NCBI RefSeq assembly: GCF_014202275.1
Contig: NZ_JACHGF010000016.1
Span: 1 to 64,000 of the forward strand
Length of the DNA: 64,000 nt
From: Rhabdobacter roseus
GTDB lineage: Bacteria > Bacteroidota > Bacteroidia > Cytophagales > Spirosomataceae
Reading direction: 5' to 3'
Below, piece by piece: positions 28,931 through 41,369 of the stretch (the first letter of the stretch is position 1; each line of letters begins with the position of its first letter). A program made the translations under genes and the position numbers. Under the pieces are notes generated by a model. The model was not told the origin of the DNA and did no database searches. It worked only from the letters and a program-made list of their open reading frames with translations.

Positions 28931-29839
28931 CTACTCTTTGGGCTTGGCTTGGGCCGGATCAATCACCGTTTCGGCCCGGCTAATGGCCGAGGCCCCAAAG
29001 TACCCCAGCGCCAGCGGGCCGGTTGGCCTGGTATTCCGGATGTTGCTCACGATGTTGTTAGGTGGAGTACCAAAAATGCCGCCGTTGGTAGCTTCCTGAC
29101 GTACCTGCTGTAAGAAATAGAAGGCCTCTAACGTAATGCTGTGCAGCTCCACGCCCACCGTATCGCCCGCCGAAAAGAGTTCATTGACGTTGATAGATTG
29201 ACGGATCGGGAGAATAAAAAGAATGCCGTCGGCCTGCGAGCCCGGACTAAAGGAGCCGTCGAAGGCAACGGTGATGTCGCCTGGACTACTACTTCGGAGC
29301 TGCCGCCCGCTAAAGGATTTAATCCAGTAGCAATCTCCTGCCCCCACAAAGTCGCGGGCATAAAACTCGGCAAGAAAGCCATCTTTGGGGCCATTGGGAG
29401 GCGTAAAGGGAAGCGACTCCACCTGGTACACCAGCGAGTCGATCGGCGGTACCCGGTTGATGGCCGTGGTGGCCCGGTAGGTTTCGCCCTGGTACCGGAT
29501 CGTGAGCGTATAGGTACGGCCCACGTGCCCGAGGGTATCCTCCTCGTCGGGTACCCATTCGTAGAGCCCGTTGTTGTCTTTATCCGTAAAAACAAACCGA
29601 TGGCTCAGGTCGTCTACTACCTCTACCTCGGCCCCAAGGGCCGGTTGGGCCGGGCCGCTGGCGAAGTAAGCCCCCGAGAGCGACAGCCGGATGCTTTGCG
29701 GGCCGGGCTCGTTGGTGAGCCAGCCGTCCACTACCAGTTGCGACGGGCCGGTTTCGGTCGTGAGGTCAATGACATCCTCACAGCCGGTAAGTACCAACGC
29801 GAGCAGGAAAAATATAGCGAGGGAAGAGTGTTTTTTCAT
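28931..29839 (-). CDS. DUF4249 lipoprotein
   Basis: 302 aa with a lipoprotein signal peptide (LVLTGCEDV; Cys about residue 20). It continues with DLTTETGPSQLVVDGWLTN, the typical start of DUF4249 proteins, and a beta-rich body (GAEVEVVDD, YTLTIRYQGETYRA). These outer-membrane lipoproteins are encoded with TonB-dependent receptors and are thought to help capture the ligand. Here the receptor gene lies upstream on the same strand, with a small NmrA-like gene between. Ligand unknown. Confidence 0.85.
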   Translation of the reverse strand: MKKHSSLAIFFLLALVLTGCEDVIDLTTETGPSQLVVDGWLTNEPGPQSIRLSLSGAYFASGPAQPALGAEVEVVDDLSHRFVFTDKDNNGLYEWVPDEEDTLGHVGRTYTLTIRYQGETYRATTAINRVPPIDSLVYQVESLPFTPPNGPKDGFLAEFYARDFVGAGDCYWIKSFSGRQLRSSSPGDITVAFDGSFSPGSQADGILFILPIRQSINVNELFSAGDTVGVELHSITLEAFYFLQQVRQEATNGGIFGTPPNNIVSNIRNTRPTGPLALGYFGASAISRAETVIDPAQAKPKE

Positions 29840-29845
29840 GATGAA

Positions 29846-30523
29846 TTAAGCTTCAAAAATAACGGGTTTCTGGTGGATGTACTGCCCCTGTTCCAGGCAG
29901 TCGAGCATAAAGCGGGCCGTCATCCGGCGGCTGATGGTAAGCTTGGGTTTGGTGTGGTGGGTATTGAGTAGTACCCGCACGGGTACTTCCTTGTTATGGT
30001 TGGTCAGGCCCACGGGACGCACCAGGGTCCAGTCGGTGCCTGATTGCTCAAGTACCTCCTCCTGCCGCTCGTGGTCCTGGTAGGTGACGCCAATCTGGGT
30101 ATTATTGATGATCCAGCGAAACCAGCCCGGCAGGTCTTTTTTGGTCTCGGCTACGCCCCAGGCCGTAACCACTAGCAGCCTGCGTACGCCCAGTGAGGTA
30201 CCTACCTTCACCAGCTGCCGCATCACGTCACTCATCAACGTAGGGGCCGCACTCAGCTCCGACCACAGCCACCATTCTTTTTTCCGGGAAATATTGAGCG
30301 CGCTCAGTGCGGCGACGCAGCCCGCCAGGGCCTGGCCAAGTACCTGTTCGTCGAGGGGGGAGCCGCGAAAAACCGTCAGTCGCTCGTGCGAGATAGGCAA
30401 GGTACTTTGCGGGCGGACCAGCGCGTGTACCTGGTAGCCACGTTCGAGGGCCTCGCGCACCAACCACTGGCCGGTCCGTCCCGTCGCGCCCAGAATCAGT
30501 ATTTGCTTCGTCTCAGTAGCCAT
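29846..30523 (-). CDS. NmrA-like NAD(P)-binding protein
   Basis: 225-aa Rossmann-fold protein of the atypical short-chain dehydrogenase type. It has the nucleotide-binding GATGRTGQWLVREAL near the N-terminus, LLVVTAWGVAETKKDLPGW and WTLVRPVGLTN. The classical YxxxK active site is not evident, as in NmrA-type regulators or redox-linked isomerases. It lies 6 nt upstream of the DUF4249 gene and 12 nt downstream of the TonB receptor, so it is co-transcribed with an uptake pair. Why an NAD(P)-dependent protein sits there is not clear. Confidence 0.8.
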   Translation of the reverse strand: MATETKQILILGATGRTGQWLVREALERGYQVHALVRPQSTLPISHERLTVFRGSPLDEQVLGQALAGCVAALSALNISRKKEWWLWSELSAAPTLMSDVMRQLVKVGTSLGVRRLLVVTAWGVAETKKDLPGWFRWIINNTQIGVTYQDHERQEEVLEQSGTDWTLVRPVGLTNHNKEVPVRVLLNTHHTKPKLTISRRMTARFMLDCLEQGQYIHQKPVIFEA

Positions 30524-30535
30524 GCGCAGGAACTT

Positions 30536-32908
30536 CTAAAACTTGAAATTATACGTGATCGCCGGTACGATGGTACCGATCACGGCGTAGCGAATGGCCT
30601 CGGTCCGGAGGTTGTCGTTTTCGTTGAGGCGCGTATACACCGAAAACGGATTCCGCCGATTGTACACATTATACGCCGAGAATACCCACTCGCCTTCGCC
30701 TTTGCCAAACAGCTTTCGTTTGGACTTCAGCGTAGCCGCCAGGTCGAGCCGGTGGTAAGCCGGAATGCGGTTGTTGTTGCGGGCGTTGTAGTAATTGTGG
30801 GGCAAAGACCAGCCATTCCACACAAAGCGGTTGGTCGGGAACGTAGCCGGGGTACCTGAGGTCACGGTGAAGTTGGACGAAAGCGTCCAGCGCGGGCTCA
30901 GTGCGTAGATTCCTACCGCCGTAACGTTGTGCGGCTTGTCAAAACGGGCCGGAAACCACTCATCCCGGTTGATGCCCTCCACGAGCCGTTCCGTGCGCGA
31001 CAGCGTGTAGCTTACCCAGCCGGTGAGCTTTCCTTTGTTTTTTTTGAGGTAAAACTCAGCCCCGTAGGCGCGCCCTTTGCCAAAGAGCAAGTCGCCCTCT
31101 ACGTACTGGTTCAGGAGTAGGTCCGAGTTCCGGACGTAGTCAATCTGGTTCTGCATATCTTTATAATATACCTCCACCGACGCCTCGTAGGCATTGTCGC
31201 GGAAATTGCGGAACCAGCCCAGCGCAACCTGGTCGGCGAGTTCGGGCCGGATGATGCTGGTACTGAGCGTCCAGACGTCCAGTGGAGAGCTGGCGGCAGT
31301 GTTGGAGAGCAGGTGCAGGTACTGCGCCGTACGGTTGTAGCTGGCTTTCAAAGAGGTACTTGCCGAAAGGCCCACGTTGATCGCCGCCCGCGGCTCCCAG
31401 TTTCCGTACTGGTTAATTACCTCTCCCTGGTCGTAGGTTTGCCCCGGCAGCACCGGGTACTTGCGCTCGCCCGGCTGCACCTCCACAAAATCATACACTA
31501 CGCCCGGCCCCAGGTTGCGGTAGAGCGAGTACCGAATGCCGTACTGCACCGACAGCCACTCCGTGATTTTCAGCTCGTTGCTTACGTACAGCGCCGACTC
31601 GTCGCCGTAGCGGGGCGACAGGCTGATGTCTACCCGCTCACCACCCGACGCTGCCAGCGCTTTGCCCGGCCGGGAGTCGTAATGAATGTACTGCCCGCCA
31701 AACGACAGCTGGTTGTTGGGCGTGATGTAGTACGTAAAGTCCGGCTTGATGCTCTTGCTGATAATCTTGGAGCTCCAGTCGAAGCTATCCTGCGTATTTT
31801 CCCCGCTCACGTCCGACTGGATGGCGTAGTCGTAGTTGCTGTAGTAGCCCGTCAGGTTCAGGAATAGTTTGTTGGAAAATACGTGGTTCCAGCGGGCGGT
31901 GGCGGTGCCGTTGCCCCAGCCGAAGCCAAAGCCCGCCCCAAACACATCGCGGCCAAAGTACCCCGAAGCGTAAAACGTATTTTTATCGTCGAGGCGGTAG
32001 TTTACTTTGGCCGTAAGGTCGTAGAAATTAAAGCGCGCCCCTTTCAGGTCACTGTTCAGGAAGGGCTTGGCCAGCACGTCGATGTAGGAGCGCCGCCCCG
32101 CCACAATGAACGAGCCCCGGCCCTGAGCAAACGGCTGCTCGTAGGTGAGGCGGGAGAAGATAGTACCTATACCGCCGTTGATCTCCCGTTTTTTGGTGTT
32201 CCCTTCCTTCATCCGTACGTCCAGGATCGACGAAATACGCCCGCCGTACTGGGCCGGAATCCCCCCTTTGATGAGCTTCACGTCCTTGACGGCATCGGGA
32301 TTAAAAACCGAGAAAAACCCAAACAGATGCGAGGAATTATAGACCGGTGCTTCGTCAAGCAGGACCAGGTTTTGGGAAATATCACCCCCGCGTACGTTGA
32401 AGCCCGACGCGCCCTCACCCACCGTTGTGACGCCCGGTAGCAGCTGAATACTCCGGATCAGATCTACCTCGCCCAGCAAAGCGGGCATTTGCCGGATGGT
32501 CTTCATCTCAATCTTATTGACCGACATCTCCAGGCTCTTGACGTTTTCATCCTCCCGTTCGGCCACTACGGTCACTTCCTGGAGCTGGCTGCTTTCTTCG
32601 GCTAGCTCCACGTCCACGCGCTTGTCGGCCGTTAGGTCTACGCCTTGCGTCGTTTTTTCGAAGCCTATGTAGGTAAATACCAGCGTATAAGTACCACTAG
32701 GGATCGTGAGGGAATAAAAGCCGTAGGGGTTGGTAGTGGTGCCGGTACCTAGTTCACGTACGTAGACTGATACGCCGATGAGCCCCTCGCCATTGGACGC
32801 ATCCCGGACGTACCCACTCACCGTGGGCTTCGTTTGGGCCCGCGCCGTCGCTCCCGTTAGCCAGGTACCTAGTAATAAACAGAGGGTTGTGTATAGTATG
32901 TATTTCAT
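30536..32908 (-). CDS. TonB-dependent receptor with carboxypeptidase-like N-terminal domain
   Basis: 790 aa. Signal peptide (MKYILYTTLCLLLGTWLTG...ARAQ), then a CarboxypepD_reg-like beta-sandwich (about 27-115, SGYVRDASNGEGLIGVSVYV and VFTYIGFEKTTQG). A plug domain follows (VDLIRSIQLLPGVTTVGEGA, FNVRGGDISQNLVLLDEAPVYN) and then the barrel, ending in ITYNFKF with the usual terminal aromatic. It transports an unknown ligand across the outer membrane with TonB energy. The ATG at 32906-32908 is chosen because it starts a proper signal peptide. It heads an operon with the NmrA-like and DUF4249 genes. Confidence 0.93.
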   Translation of the reverse strand: MKYILYTTLCLLLGTWLTGATARAQTKPTVSGYVRDASNGEGLIGVSVYVRELGTGTTTNPYGFYSLTIPSGTYTLVFTYIGFEKTTQGVDLTADKRVDVELAEESSQLQEVTVVAEREDENVKSLEMSVNKIEMKTIRQMPALLGEVDLIRSIQLLPGVTTVGEGASGFNVRGGDISQNLVLLDEAPVYNSSHLFGFFSVFNPDAVKDVKLIKGGIPAQYGGRISSILDVRMKEGNTKKREINGGIGTIFSRLTYEQPFAQGRGSFIVAGRRSYIDVLAKPFLNSDLKGARFNFYDLTAKVNYRLDDKNTFYASGYFGRDVFGAGFGFGWGNGTATARWNHVFSNKLFLNLTGYYSNYDYAIQSDVSGENTQDSFDWSSKIISKSIKPDFTYYITPNNQLSFGGQYIHYDSRPGKALAASGGERVDISLSPRYGDESALYVSNELKITEWLSVQYGIRYSLYRNLGPGVVYDFVEVQPGERKYPVLPGQTYDQGEVINQYGNWEPRAAINVGLSASTSLKASYNRTAQYLHLLSNTAASSPLDVWTLSTSIIRPELADQVALGWFRNFRDNAYEASVEVYYKDMQNQIDYVRNSDLLLNQYVEGDLLFGKGRAYGAEFYLKKNKGKLTGWVSYTLSRTERLVEGINRDEWFPARFDKPHNVTAVGIYALSPRWTLSSNFTVTSGTPATFPTNRFVWNGWSLPHNYYNARNNNRIPAYHRLDLAATLKSKRKLFGKGEGEWVFSAYNVYNRRNPFSVYTRLNENDNLRTEAIRYAVIGTIVPAITYNFKF

Positions 32909-33210
32909 CAAATTGATTTTTATAAACACCGACCCCAAAAGAGGGTTCGCCGTTGGACAGCTAGTTTTGGTTTTGGTACAAATTGAATTTTTCTTACTCA
33001 ATATCTACGCAAAACAAGGGAGTAAAGAGAAAGGTTAGAATAAAAAGATGATGAAGCGACGAATTGGAGGTCTGAACGGAAAGAAAAAAGCGACAAAGCT
33101 GATCCCTAGGTACCTTGAAGCACAAAGTACCCTTTTACAAAAAGCCGTTTATTCCCACCGTGGCTCGGCCTGGGGAATAAACGGCTCACTGATTGGGTAA
33201 GGTCAGCAAA
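32909..33210. other. Intergenic region with leader of the TonB receptor and GH2 terminator
   Basis: About 300 nt. Near the receptor gene a minus-strand TCAATTTG, one base off the -7 box, could be its promoter. The far end carries the terminator of the beta-galactosidase gene. No gene seen. Confidence 0.4.
33138..33186 (-). terminator. Terminator of the GH2 gene
   Basis: Perfect 14-bp inverted repeat with arms 33143-33156 and 33173-33186. On the minus strand it is followed by TTTTTG. It lies 25 nt past the GH2 stop. Confidence 0.85.
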
Positions 33211-36585
<3,375 letters not shown>

Positions 36586-36710
36586 TTACGGAGTCGGGCC
36601 GACCTACTTGTAAAGTTTGAAAACTAAGATTTATCTTAATCATAGTCAAATCTTGGCCCCTGGCTACGTTTAAAAACGCCCTAAAAAGCCAATTTATTTC
36701 CACAATCCCC

Positions 36711-36718
36711 TTAATTTG
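36711..36718 (+). promoter_or_regulatory. Candidate -7 element before coaX
   Basis: TTAATTTG, one base off TAnnTTTG, 24 nt before the ATG at 36743. No clear TTG at -33, so tentative. Confidence 0.35.
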
Positions 36719-36742
36719 TTCCCACATAACAAAAAACCAAAG

Positions 36743-37513
36743 ATGCTGCTAGCCATCGATACCGGAAATACGGACACCGTATTTGGGTTGTTTCAAGCCG
36801 GCACGTGGCAACACGTCTGGCGTACTCGCTCGCTTATTCAAGAGCCCGCGGCTCACTACGAATCCCAGCTACGCCTCCACTTCATGGAGGCGGGTATCTC
36901 GCTCAGTGAGGTAGATACGGTGGTGTTTAGCAGCGTAGTACCTCCGCTTACTCCTACCTTGTATCCTATGCTGCAGGGGCTGTTTGGGAAAAAGCCCATT
37001 GTGGTCGGGCCGAGCATCTACCCGGCGCTGAGCGTGAGCATAGACCACCCGCACGAAATCGGGGCCGACCTCATTGCCAACGCCGTGGCGGCCCACACGC
37101 GCTACCAACAAAACTGCGTCATCGTGGATTTCGGCACGGCGCTTACCTTTACCACGGTCTCGGCCGACGGGCAAATTCTGGGCGTGGCCATTGTGCCGGG
37201 ACTCAAAACGGCCGTAAAAGCCTTGTTTGCCAATACCGCCCAACTACCCGAAGTACCCCTTAAATTGCCCGACTCAGCCATTGGCAAAAATACGGTCCAC
37301 GCCATTCAGGCGGGTATTTTGCTCGGCTACGAAGGCTTGGTGAAAGCCCTGATCCTGCGGATTCGGCAGGAGCTGGGCGGCGACTGTATTGCCATTGCTA
37401 CGGGCGGGCTATCGTCGATCATTGACACGCTGCGCGACGAGTTCGTGGCCATTGACCGCCGCCTCACGCTGGACGGCCTCCGCATCATTGGCGAAAAAGT
37501 TGGTGGGTCATGA
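36743..37513 (+). CDS. coaX: Type III pantothenate kinase
   Basis: 256-aa cytoplasmic ASKHA-fold kinase that phosphorylates pantothenate, the first step of coenzyme A synthesis. Blocks are MLLAIDTGNTDTVFGLF (phosphate loop 1), EIGADLIANAVAA, VIVDFGTALTFT and ATGGLSSII. The start is set at the ATG at 36743; nine in-frame upstream codons are not conserved-looking and overlap the promoter region. Length matches the family (about 255 aa). It converges on a gamma-glutamylcyclotransferase-like gene. Confidence 0.93.
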   Translation: MLLAIDTGNTDTVFGLFQAGTWQHVWRTRSLIQEPAAHYESQLRLHFMEAGISLSEVDTVVFSSVVPPLTPTLYPMLQGLFGKKPIVVGPSIYPALSVSIDHPHEIGADLIANAVAAHTRYQQNCVIVDFGTALTFTTVSADGQILGVAIVPGLKTAVKALFANTAQLPEVPLKLPDSAIGKNTVHAIQAGILLGYEGLVKALILRIRQELGGDCIAIATGGLSSIIDTLRDEFVAIDRRLTLDGLRIIGEKVGGS

Positions 37514-38034
37514 AGTACCCGAAAAGAGGTACTTTCACGTAAACAGGCCGCTTTCGATCCGAAGAAGGGCGTCGGTAGGTTGGTTGTAGAGGTAGGTCCA
37601 GCAGCGAAGTACCCGGCCGTCGGGTACCTGTACGGGTACTTCACGCCGCAGGTACAGGCTCCGGGCGGGGTCTTCCTGCACGTCTTCGTAGGCGTCAAGC
37701 TCGGGCAGCAGCCGGGCTGGCTCATGAAGCTCAAAGATTTCTCCCTGCACCCGCCCCGGCGCGCCGGGCTGGTACACGGCCCCAGGGTACCACTCAATGC
37801 GGTAAAGTACCCCCGGAAAAGTACCCAGCCCGACGAAGGTAGCGTACTGGCGAAGCCGCTGCGCAAACGGATTGGCGTGGCCGCGCATGAGAGTACCGTA
37901 AACAAACAGGTAGGTAGGCTGCATAGTACCCCAAAAGTACCATAAAGCGGGCCAGGCAGGTACTTCCAGGGCTTTTTTTTCTTTGGAAAAAGGTACTTGA
38001 TCAAGGTACTTTTAGCCCCAAAGTACCCTTTGCA
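37513..38034. repeat. Highest local density of the RRGTACYY octamer
   Basis: Eleven exact RRGTACYY copies by hand count in about 520 bp, several within a gene and several in the gaps on both sides. Two pairs are inverted and could fold: AAGTACC at 37513-37519 with GGTACTT at 37528-37534, and copies at about 37,991-38,030. The octamer is spread over the whole window; this is its densest stretch. No mobile element boundaries are seen. Confidence 0.75.
37535..37924 (-). CDS. Gamma-glutamylcyclotransferase-like (AIG2) protein
   Basis: 129-aa small alpha/beta protein with the family's N-terminal YLFVYGTLMRGHANP, in which YGTLMRG forms the substrate loop. ELDAYEDVQED carries the catalytic-type Glu, and PVQVPDGRVLRCWTYLYN makes the last strand. 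Family members cleave gamma-glutamyl compounds to 5-oxoproline or act on modified amino acids. It lies on the same strand as the OMP-kinase operon but 110 nt away, with the octamer repeats in between. Confidence 0.82.
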   Translation of the reverse strand: MQPTYLFVYGTLMRGHANPFAQRLRQYATFVGLGTFPGVLYRIEWYPGAVYQPGAPGRVQGEIFELHEPARLLPELDAYEDVQEDPARSLYLRREVPVQVPDGRVLRCWTYLYNQPTDALLRIESGLFT

Positions 38035-38655
38035 TCAACGCCCCCCAAAAAAGTAGCTCACCGCCGCCGCTCCCTGAAGCAGGCGCAGGTCAGGGCGGTC
38101 TTCGAGGCCGGTGCCGCTCATCTGGAAGGACGTGAATTTACCCCAGCCCGCGGTGGCGTTGAGCGAGAGGTTGAGCCGGGGCGTGAGGAAGAACCGCAGT
38201 CCGCCCCCCACCGAAAACGTGGCTCCTTTTAGTTTAAATTCATACAGTTCGTTATCGAGCGATACGGGATCGACCACCAGCGACGCGCTGTGAGCGCCTA
38301 CCTCCACGTAGGGGCGTAGCCGCTGCAAAGTACCCCCAAAGTTCACCCTTCCGCCAATCCCAACGGTAGATAGCGCGTAGCGGTCCCAGGCTTCTTTGAT
38401 CAAAAACGAATTCCAGTCGTAACGGGCAAAAAGTTCGTAGCGTTGGTTGAAGCCGTAGCCAGCCTCCAGGCCCAGGCCCGCGCCCAGCGGCTCCAGCTCG
38501 TCGAGGTTCAGGAAGTACTTGGAAGACCAGCTGGCCACGCCCGCGCGCAGGCCCAGGTGCAGGCCTTCCGTGTTGGACCGGACGCTAAGTACCTCCTGGG
38601 CCTGCGCCGCCCACAAAGGTACTACGCAGGCTATGATACAAATGAGGGTTCTCAT
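38035..38655 (-). CDS. Outer membrane beta-barrel protein
   Basis: 206 aa with a signal peptide (about 1-19, CVVPLWAAQAQ). The rest is an alternating-strand sequence with Gly/aromatic turns (GLGLEAGYGFNQRYELFARYDWN, RLRPYVEVGAHSASLVV, SVGGGLRFFLTPRLNLSLNATAGWG). It ends AAVSYFFGGR, an OmpW/PorT-like eight-strand barrel. It sits 6 nt downstream of a membrane Ser/Thr kinase gene and so closes the FHA-protease/phosphatase/kinase operon. Role unknown; structural partner or target of the signalling set is an inference. Confidence 0.75.
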   Translation of the reverse strand: MRTLICIIACVVPLWAAQAQEVLSVRSNTEGLHLGLRAGVASWSSKYFLNLDELEPLGAGLGLEAGYGFNQRYELFARYDWNSFLIKEAWDRYALSTVGIGGRVNFGGTLQRLRPYVEVGAHSASLVVDPVSLDNELYEFKLKGATFSVGGGLRFFLTPRLNLSLNATAGWGKFTSFQMSGTGLEDRPDLRLLQGAAAVSYFFGGR

Positions 38656-38661
38656 GATGGG

Positions 38662-40473
38662 TTAATTAAGGGATTTGATGGTAAGAGAAACGGTACCTAC
38701 TTTGGCACTGATGCGGGTACTTTTGGCAAACTCGACGGCCTGGAGGCTACTGCCACTCCGGCCAATGGGTGGGTTTTTGAGGGGTATCCACTGCCCGTTT
38801 ACCGCCTGTACTTTATCCAATTCAAATTCTAGAAAAGAGCGGCTGTTGCCGGCAGCCGGGCGTACTTTGGTGATGGTACCCGTGGCGGGTGCTCCGGCCG
38901 CAATGACCGTAACGCCCCGGCTCACTACCTCGTTGACCGCCCGAAGCCGCACGCTTTTACCGGCGGCATTAGGTACCTCGGAAGAGAGCGTCTCGACGAG
39001 CTCAAGCAGCACCGGCTCACCCCGTAGCACAATGCGGTGGGTAGATACGGTAGGGGAAATCGGCTTGGCCTCTTCCACCACGGTTTCGGCCTTTTCGGGT
39101 ACTTCGCTTTTCTTTTCCTCTTTCTTCTCCTCCCGAACCGCCACGTTTTCTGCGGGGGTACTTTCCTCTTTCTTAGGCTGTTCCTTTTTTTCGTCGGGTA
39201 CTTTGGTCCGTTCGCGGGCTTTGCGGGGCTCCGGCGCGGGCTCCTCGGGTACCGTGCGTTGTACAATGGGGACGACGCTGAGCGGCGGCTGGGCGGCGTC
39301 CGGCTCCAAACGGGGTACCTCCACCAGCGAGCGGCTGGTGTCGGGCGTCGAAAGGGTTAGCTCCCGAAAGCCGTCGGTTGGTTTCATGATCGGCAACGTG
39401 TCGCTAGGTACCTCCATCGCCTCGGACGCTTTTTTAATGTACTTTTCGCCTACCAGTAAAATCGCCAGGGCGATCAGAACCGCCACGGCCAACACCGCGC
39501 TCTCCGGGCTCAGGAGCTTTCCTTTAGGAATTTGCTTGAAGGGGTTCGTCGTCAGGAAGCGGGGTGGAACTACATCGGAAAACCATTTTTTAGCGGCCGC
39601 CGGGCCCAATAAGACGCGGGTTTGGGGCGGAGCGTACGGCCGCTTGGGTTTGGGGGTACTTTCGCGGGCCAAAGCCACCAGCGCCAGCCGAAGCTCATCA
39701 GCGCTGCCAAATCGTTTTTCGGCTTTTTTGTGCAATAGGCGGGCCAGGATGCTTTCAATACCACGGGGCGGGGCCAGTACTTGCTTGCTGAGCGGAATGG
39801 GGCTTTTATTAACAATGGCCGAAATAAGGGCCGATTCGGTAGTACCCTCAAAGGGTAGTTTACCCGAAAGCAGCTCGTAGAAAAGTACCCCCGCCGCGTA
39901 CAGGTCGGACTGCACGGATGGGTCGCGCCCCTCGATGAGCTCCGGGGCCATGTACTCCAAGGTACCTACCACGTGGTTCATGCGGGTAAGGCGCTGGGCA
40001 CCCACCACGCGGGCTATGCCGAAGTCCATGAGCTTTACTTTTCCCTCGCGCGTCAGCATGAGGTTGGCGGGCTTGATGTCGCGGTGCAGCACGCCCCGGC
40101 TGTGGGCGTGCTGGAGCCCTTCCAGTACCTGCCCCATCAGCAGAAAAGCCTTCTCTACCGACAGCGCCCCACCCTGCCGGAGTAGCTGCTCAAACGTAGG
40201 ACCGTCTACGTACTCCATGATCATGTACCACTGCCCGCCCTGCTGCTGAAAGCTGTACAAATTGGCGATGTTGGGGTGGTTGAGCCGCCCCAGGATGATG
40301 GCCTCGTTGCGGAAACGATCCAGGAACGAGCCGTCGCGCAGGAGGTGGCTGTGCAGTACCTTGATCGCCACCGGGCGATCCAGGGTGGTGTCGGTGCCCC
40401 GGTACACCGTACCCATGCCGCCTTCACCCAGCAGCTCTTCGATCCGGTACTGTTGAATGGATTGCCCGATCAT
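38662..40473 (-). CDS. Membrane Ser/Thr protein kinase
   Basis: 603 aa. The cytoplasmic kinase domain (about 10-270) is complete: glycine loop GEGGMG (16-21), K38 in VAIKVL, HRD at 130-132, DFG at 150-152 and APE at 176-178. One membrane helix lies at about 324-342 (LAVAVLIALAILLVG). The periplasmic part has a long Pro/Glu/Lys-rich linker. Its final beta domain (about 480-603) has the pattern SRGVTVIAAGAPATGTITKV seen in secreted pore- or channel-linked proteins. There are no PASTA repeats. It overlaps the PP2C gene by 4 nt, so kinase and phosphatase are coupled. Ligand and targets unknown; the downstream barrel and upstream FHA-protease are candidates. Confidence 0.9.
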   Translation of the reverse strand: MIGQSIQQYRIEELLGEGGMGTVYRGTDTTLDRPVAIKVLHSHLLRDGSFLDRFRNEAIILGRLNHPNIANLYSFQQQGGQWYMIMEYVDGPTFEQLLRQGGALSVEKAFLLMGQVLEGLQHAHSRGVLHRDIKPANLMLTREGKVKLMDFGIARVVGAQRLTRMNHVVGTLEYMAPELIEGRDPSVQSDLYAAGVLFYELLSGKLPFEGTTESALISAIVNKSPIPLSKQVLAPPRGIESILARLLHKKAEKRFGSADELRLALVALARESTPKPKRPYAPPQTRVLLGPAAAKKWFSDVVPPRFLTTNPFKQIPKGKLLSPESAVLAVAVLIALAILLVGEKYIKKASEAMEVPSDTLPIMKPTDGFRELTLSTPDTSRSLVEVPRLEPDAAQPPLSVVPIVQRTVPEEPAPEPRKARERTKVPDEKKEQPKKEESTPAENVAVREEKKEEKKSEVPEKAETVVEEAKPISPTVSTHRIVLRGEPVLLELVETLSSEVPNAAGKSVRLRAVNEVVSRGVTVIAAGAPATGTITKVRPAAGNSRSFLEFELDKVQAVNGQWIPLKNPPIGRSGSSLQAVEFAKSTRISAKVGTVSLTIKSLN

Positions 40474-41333
40474 AGCACATCAAGTTTTACGGTGGGCCGC
40501 GCCGACTGGAAAGTAGCCGCCGACACGCGTTCCATGAGTAATACGGTAATGTTATCGTGTCCACCGCGCTGTTTGGCCAGCTCAATCATGGCCCGTACGG
40601 CCTCGCTAATGGGCGACAGGTTCATGTGCTCGGCAATTTCTTCTGCGTTGAGGTAGTCGTAGAGCCCGTCGCTGCACAGCAGGAGGCGGTCTTCGCTTTC
40701 GAGGAGCTGCGGAGCCTCGAAGGCGTCGATCTCCACTTGGTTGTGGGTACCCAGGGCGCGGGTCAGGACGTTTCGTTCGGGATGGCTAATGGCTTCGCCC
40801 GGGGTAATTACTCCCTGCTCCACCAGGGTTTGTACGTGCGTATGGTCCGTGGTGAGCTGAAAGAGCTGTCCTTTTTTGAGCAGGTAGAGGCGGCTATCGC
40901 CCACGTGGGCCACATACAAAGTAGCATCCAGAATCGCCACCGCCGTGCAGGTAGTACCCATGCCGCGCTGCCGGGCGTTGCGCCCGGCGGCCTGCCACAC
41001 GGCCCGGTTGGCCCGGGAAAGCGCCAAGTACAGGCTTTCCTCGTTGCTTTCCGTACGCTCGTAGTAGGTTTCGGCTACGAGCTCCACGGCCATCTGGGAG
41101 GCCACCTCCCCGGCCGCGTGGCCACCCATGCCGTCGGCCAGGACGGCCAGGTACCCTTTTTGCTGGCGTACGGCGGGGTCGGTGGGCCGCACAAAGCGGG
41201 CGGCGTCCTCGTTGTTGGTGCGCACACAGCCTACGTCGCTGAGCAGCACCGCCCGCAGGTCCGAGCCCTCCTCCCCGGACGAGCGAAATACCTCCTCTTC
41301 CATCTTCTTTTTTCTTTTTCGATTCCAGAACAT
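40470..41333 (-). CDS. PP2C-type Ser/Thr protein phosphatase
   Basis: 287 aa with the metal-binding motifs of PPM phosphatases: SDVGCVRTNNEDA, DGMGGHAAGE, HVGDSRLYLL, CSDGLYDYL and GHDNITVLL. The N-terminus is basic (MFWNRKRKKKMEEE). It should remove phosphates placed by the adjacent kinase, as in PrpC/PrkC and Stp1/Stk1 pairs. Its stop overlaps the kinase ATG by 4 nt, and the FHA-protease gene ends 36 nt upstream. Confidence 0.93.
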   Translation of the reverse strand: MFWNRKRKKKMEEEVFRSSGEEGSDLRAVLLSDVGCVRTNNEDAARFVRPTDPAVRQQKGYLAVLADGMGGHAAGEVASQMAVELVAETYYERTESNEESLYLALSRANRAVWQAAGRNARQRGMGTTCTAVAILDATLYVAHVGDSRLYLLKKGQLFQLTTDHTHVQTLVEQGVITPGEAISHPERNVLTRALGTHNQVEIDAFEAPQLLESEDRLLLCSDGLYDYLNAEEIAEHMNLSPISEAVRAMIELAKQRGGHDNITVLLMERVSAATFQSARPTVKLDVL

Positions 41334-41369
41334 AACTACCTACGGTTGCCGCTGGGTGAGATAAGCTAC

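Noticed and set aside
37513-38034. CRISPR array or transposon ends
   Set aside because: The repeated units are 8 bp, irregularly spaced, inside and outside genes, and spread over the whole window. There are no spacers of fixed length and no transposase gene.
38675-39880. 401-codon plus-strand frame opposite the Ser/Thr kinase
   Set aside because: Ser/Arg/Thr-rich low-quality sequence antisense to a kinase with all catalytic motifs; a by-product of GC-rich codon use.
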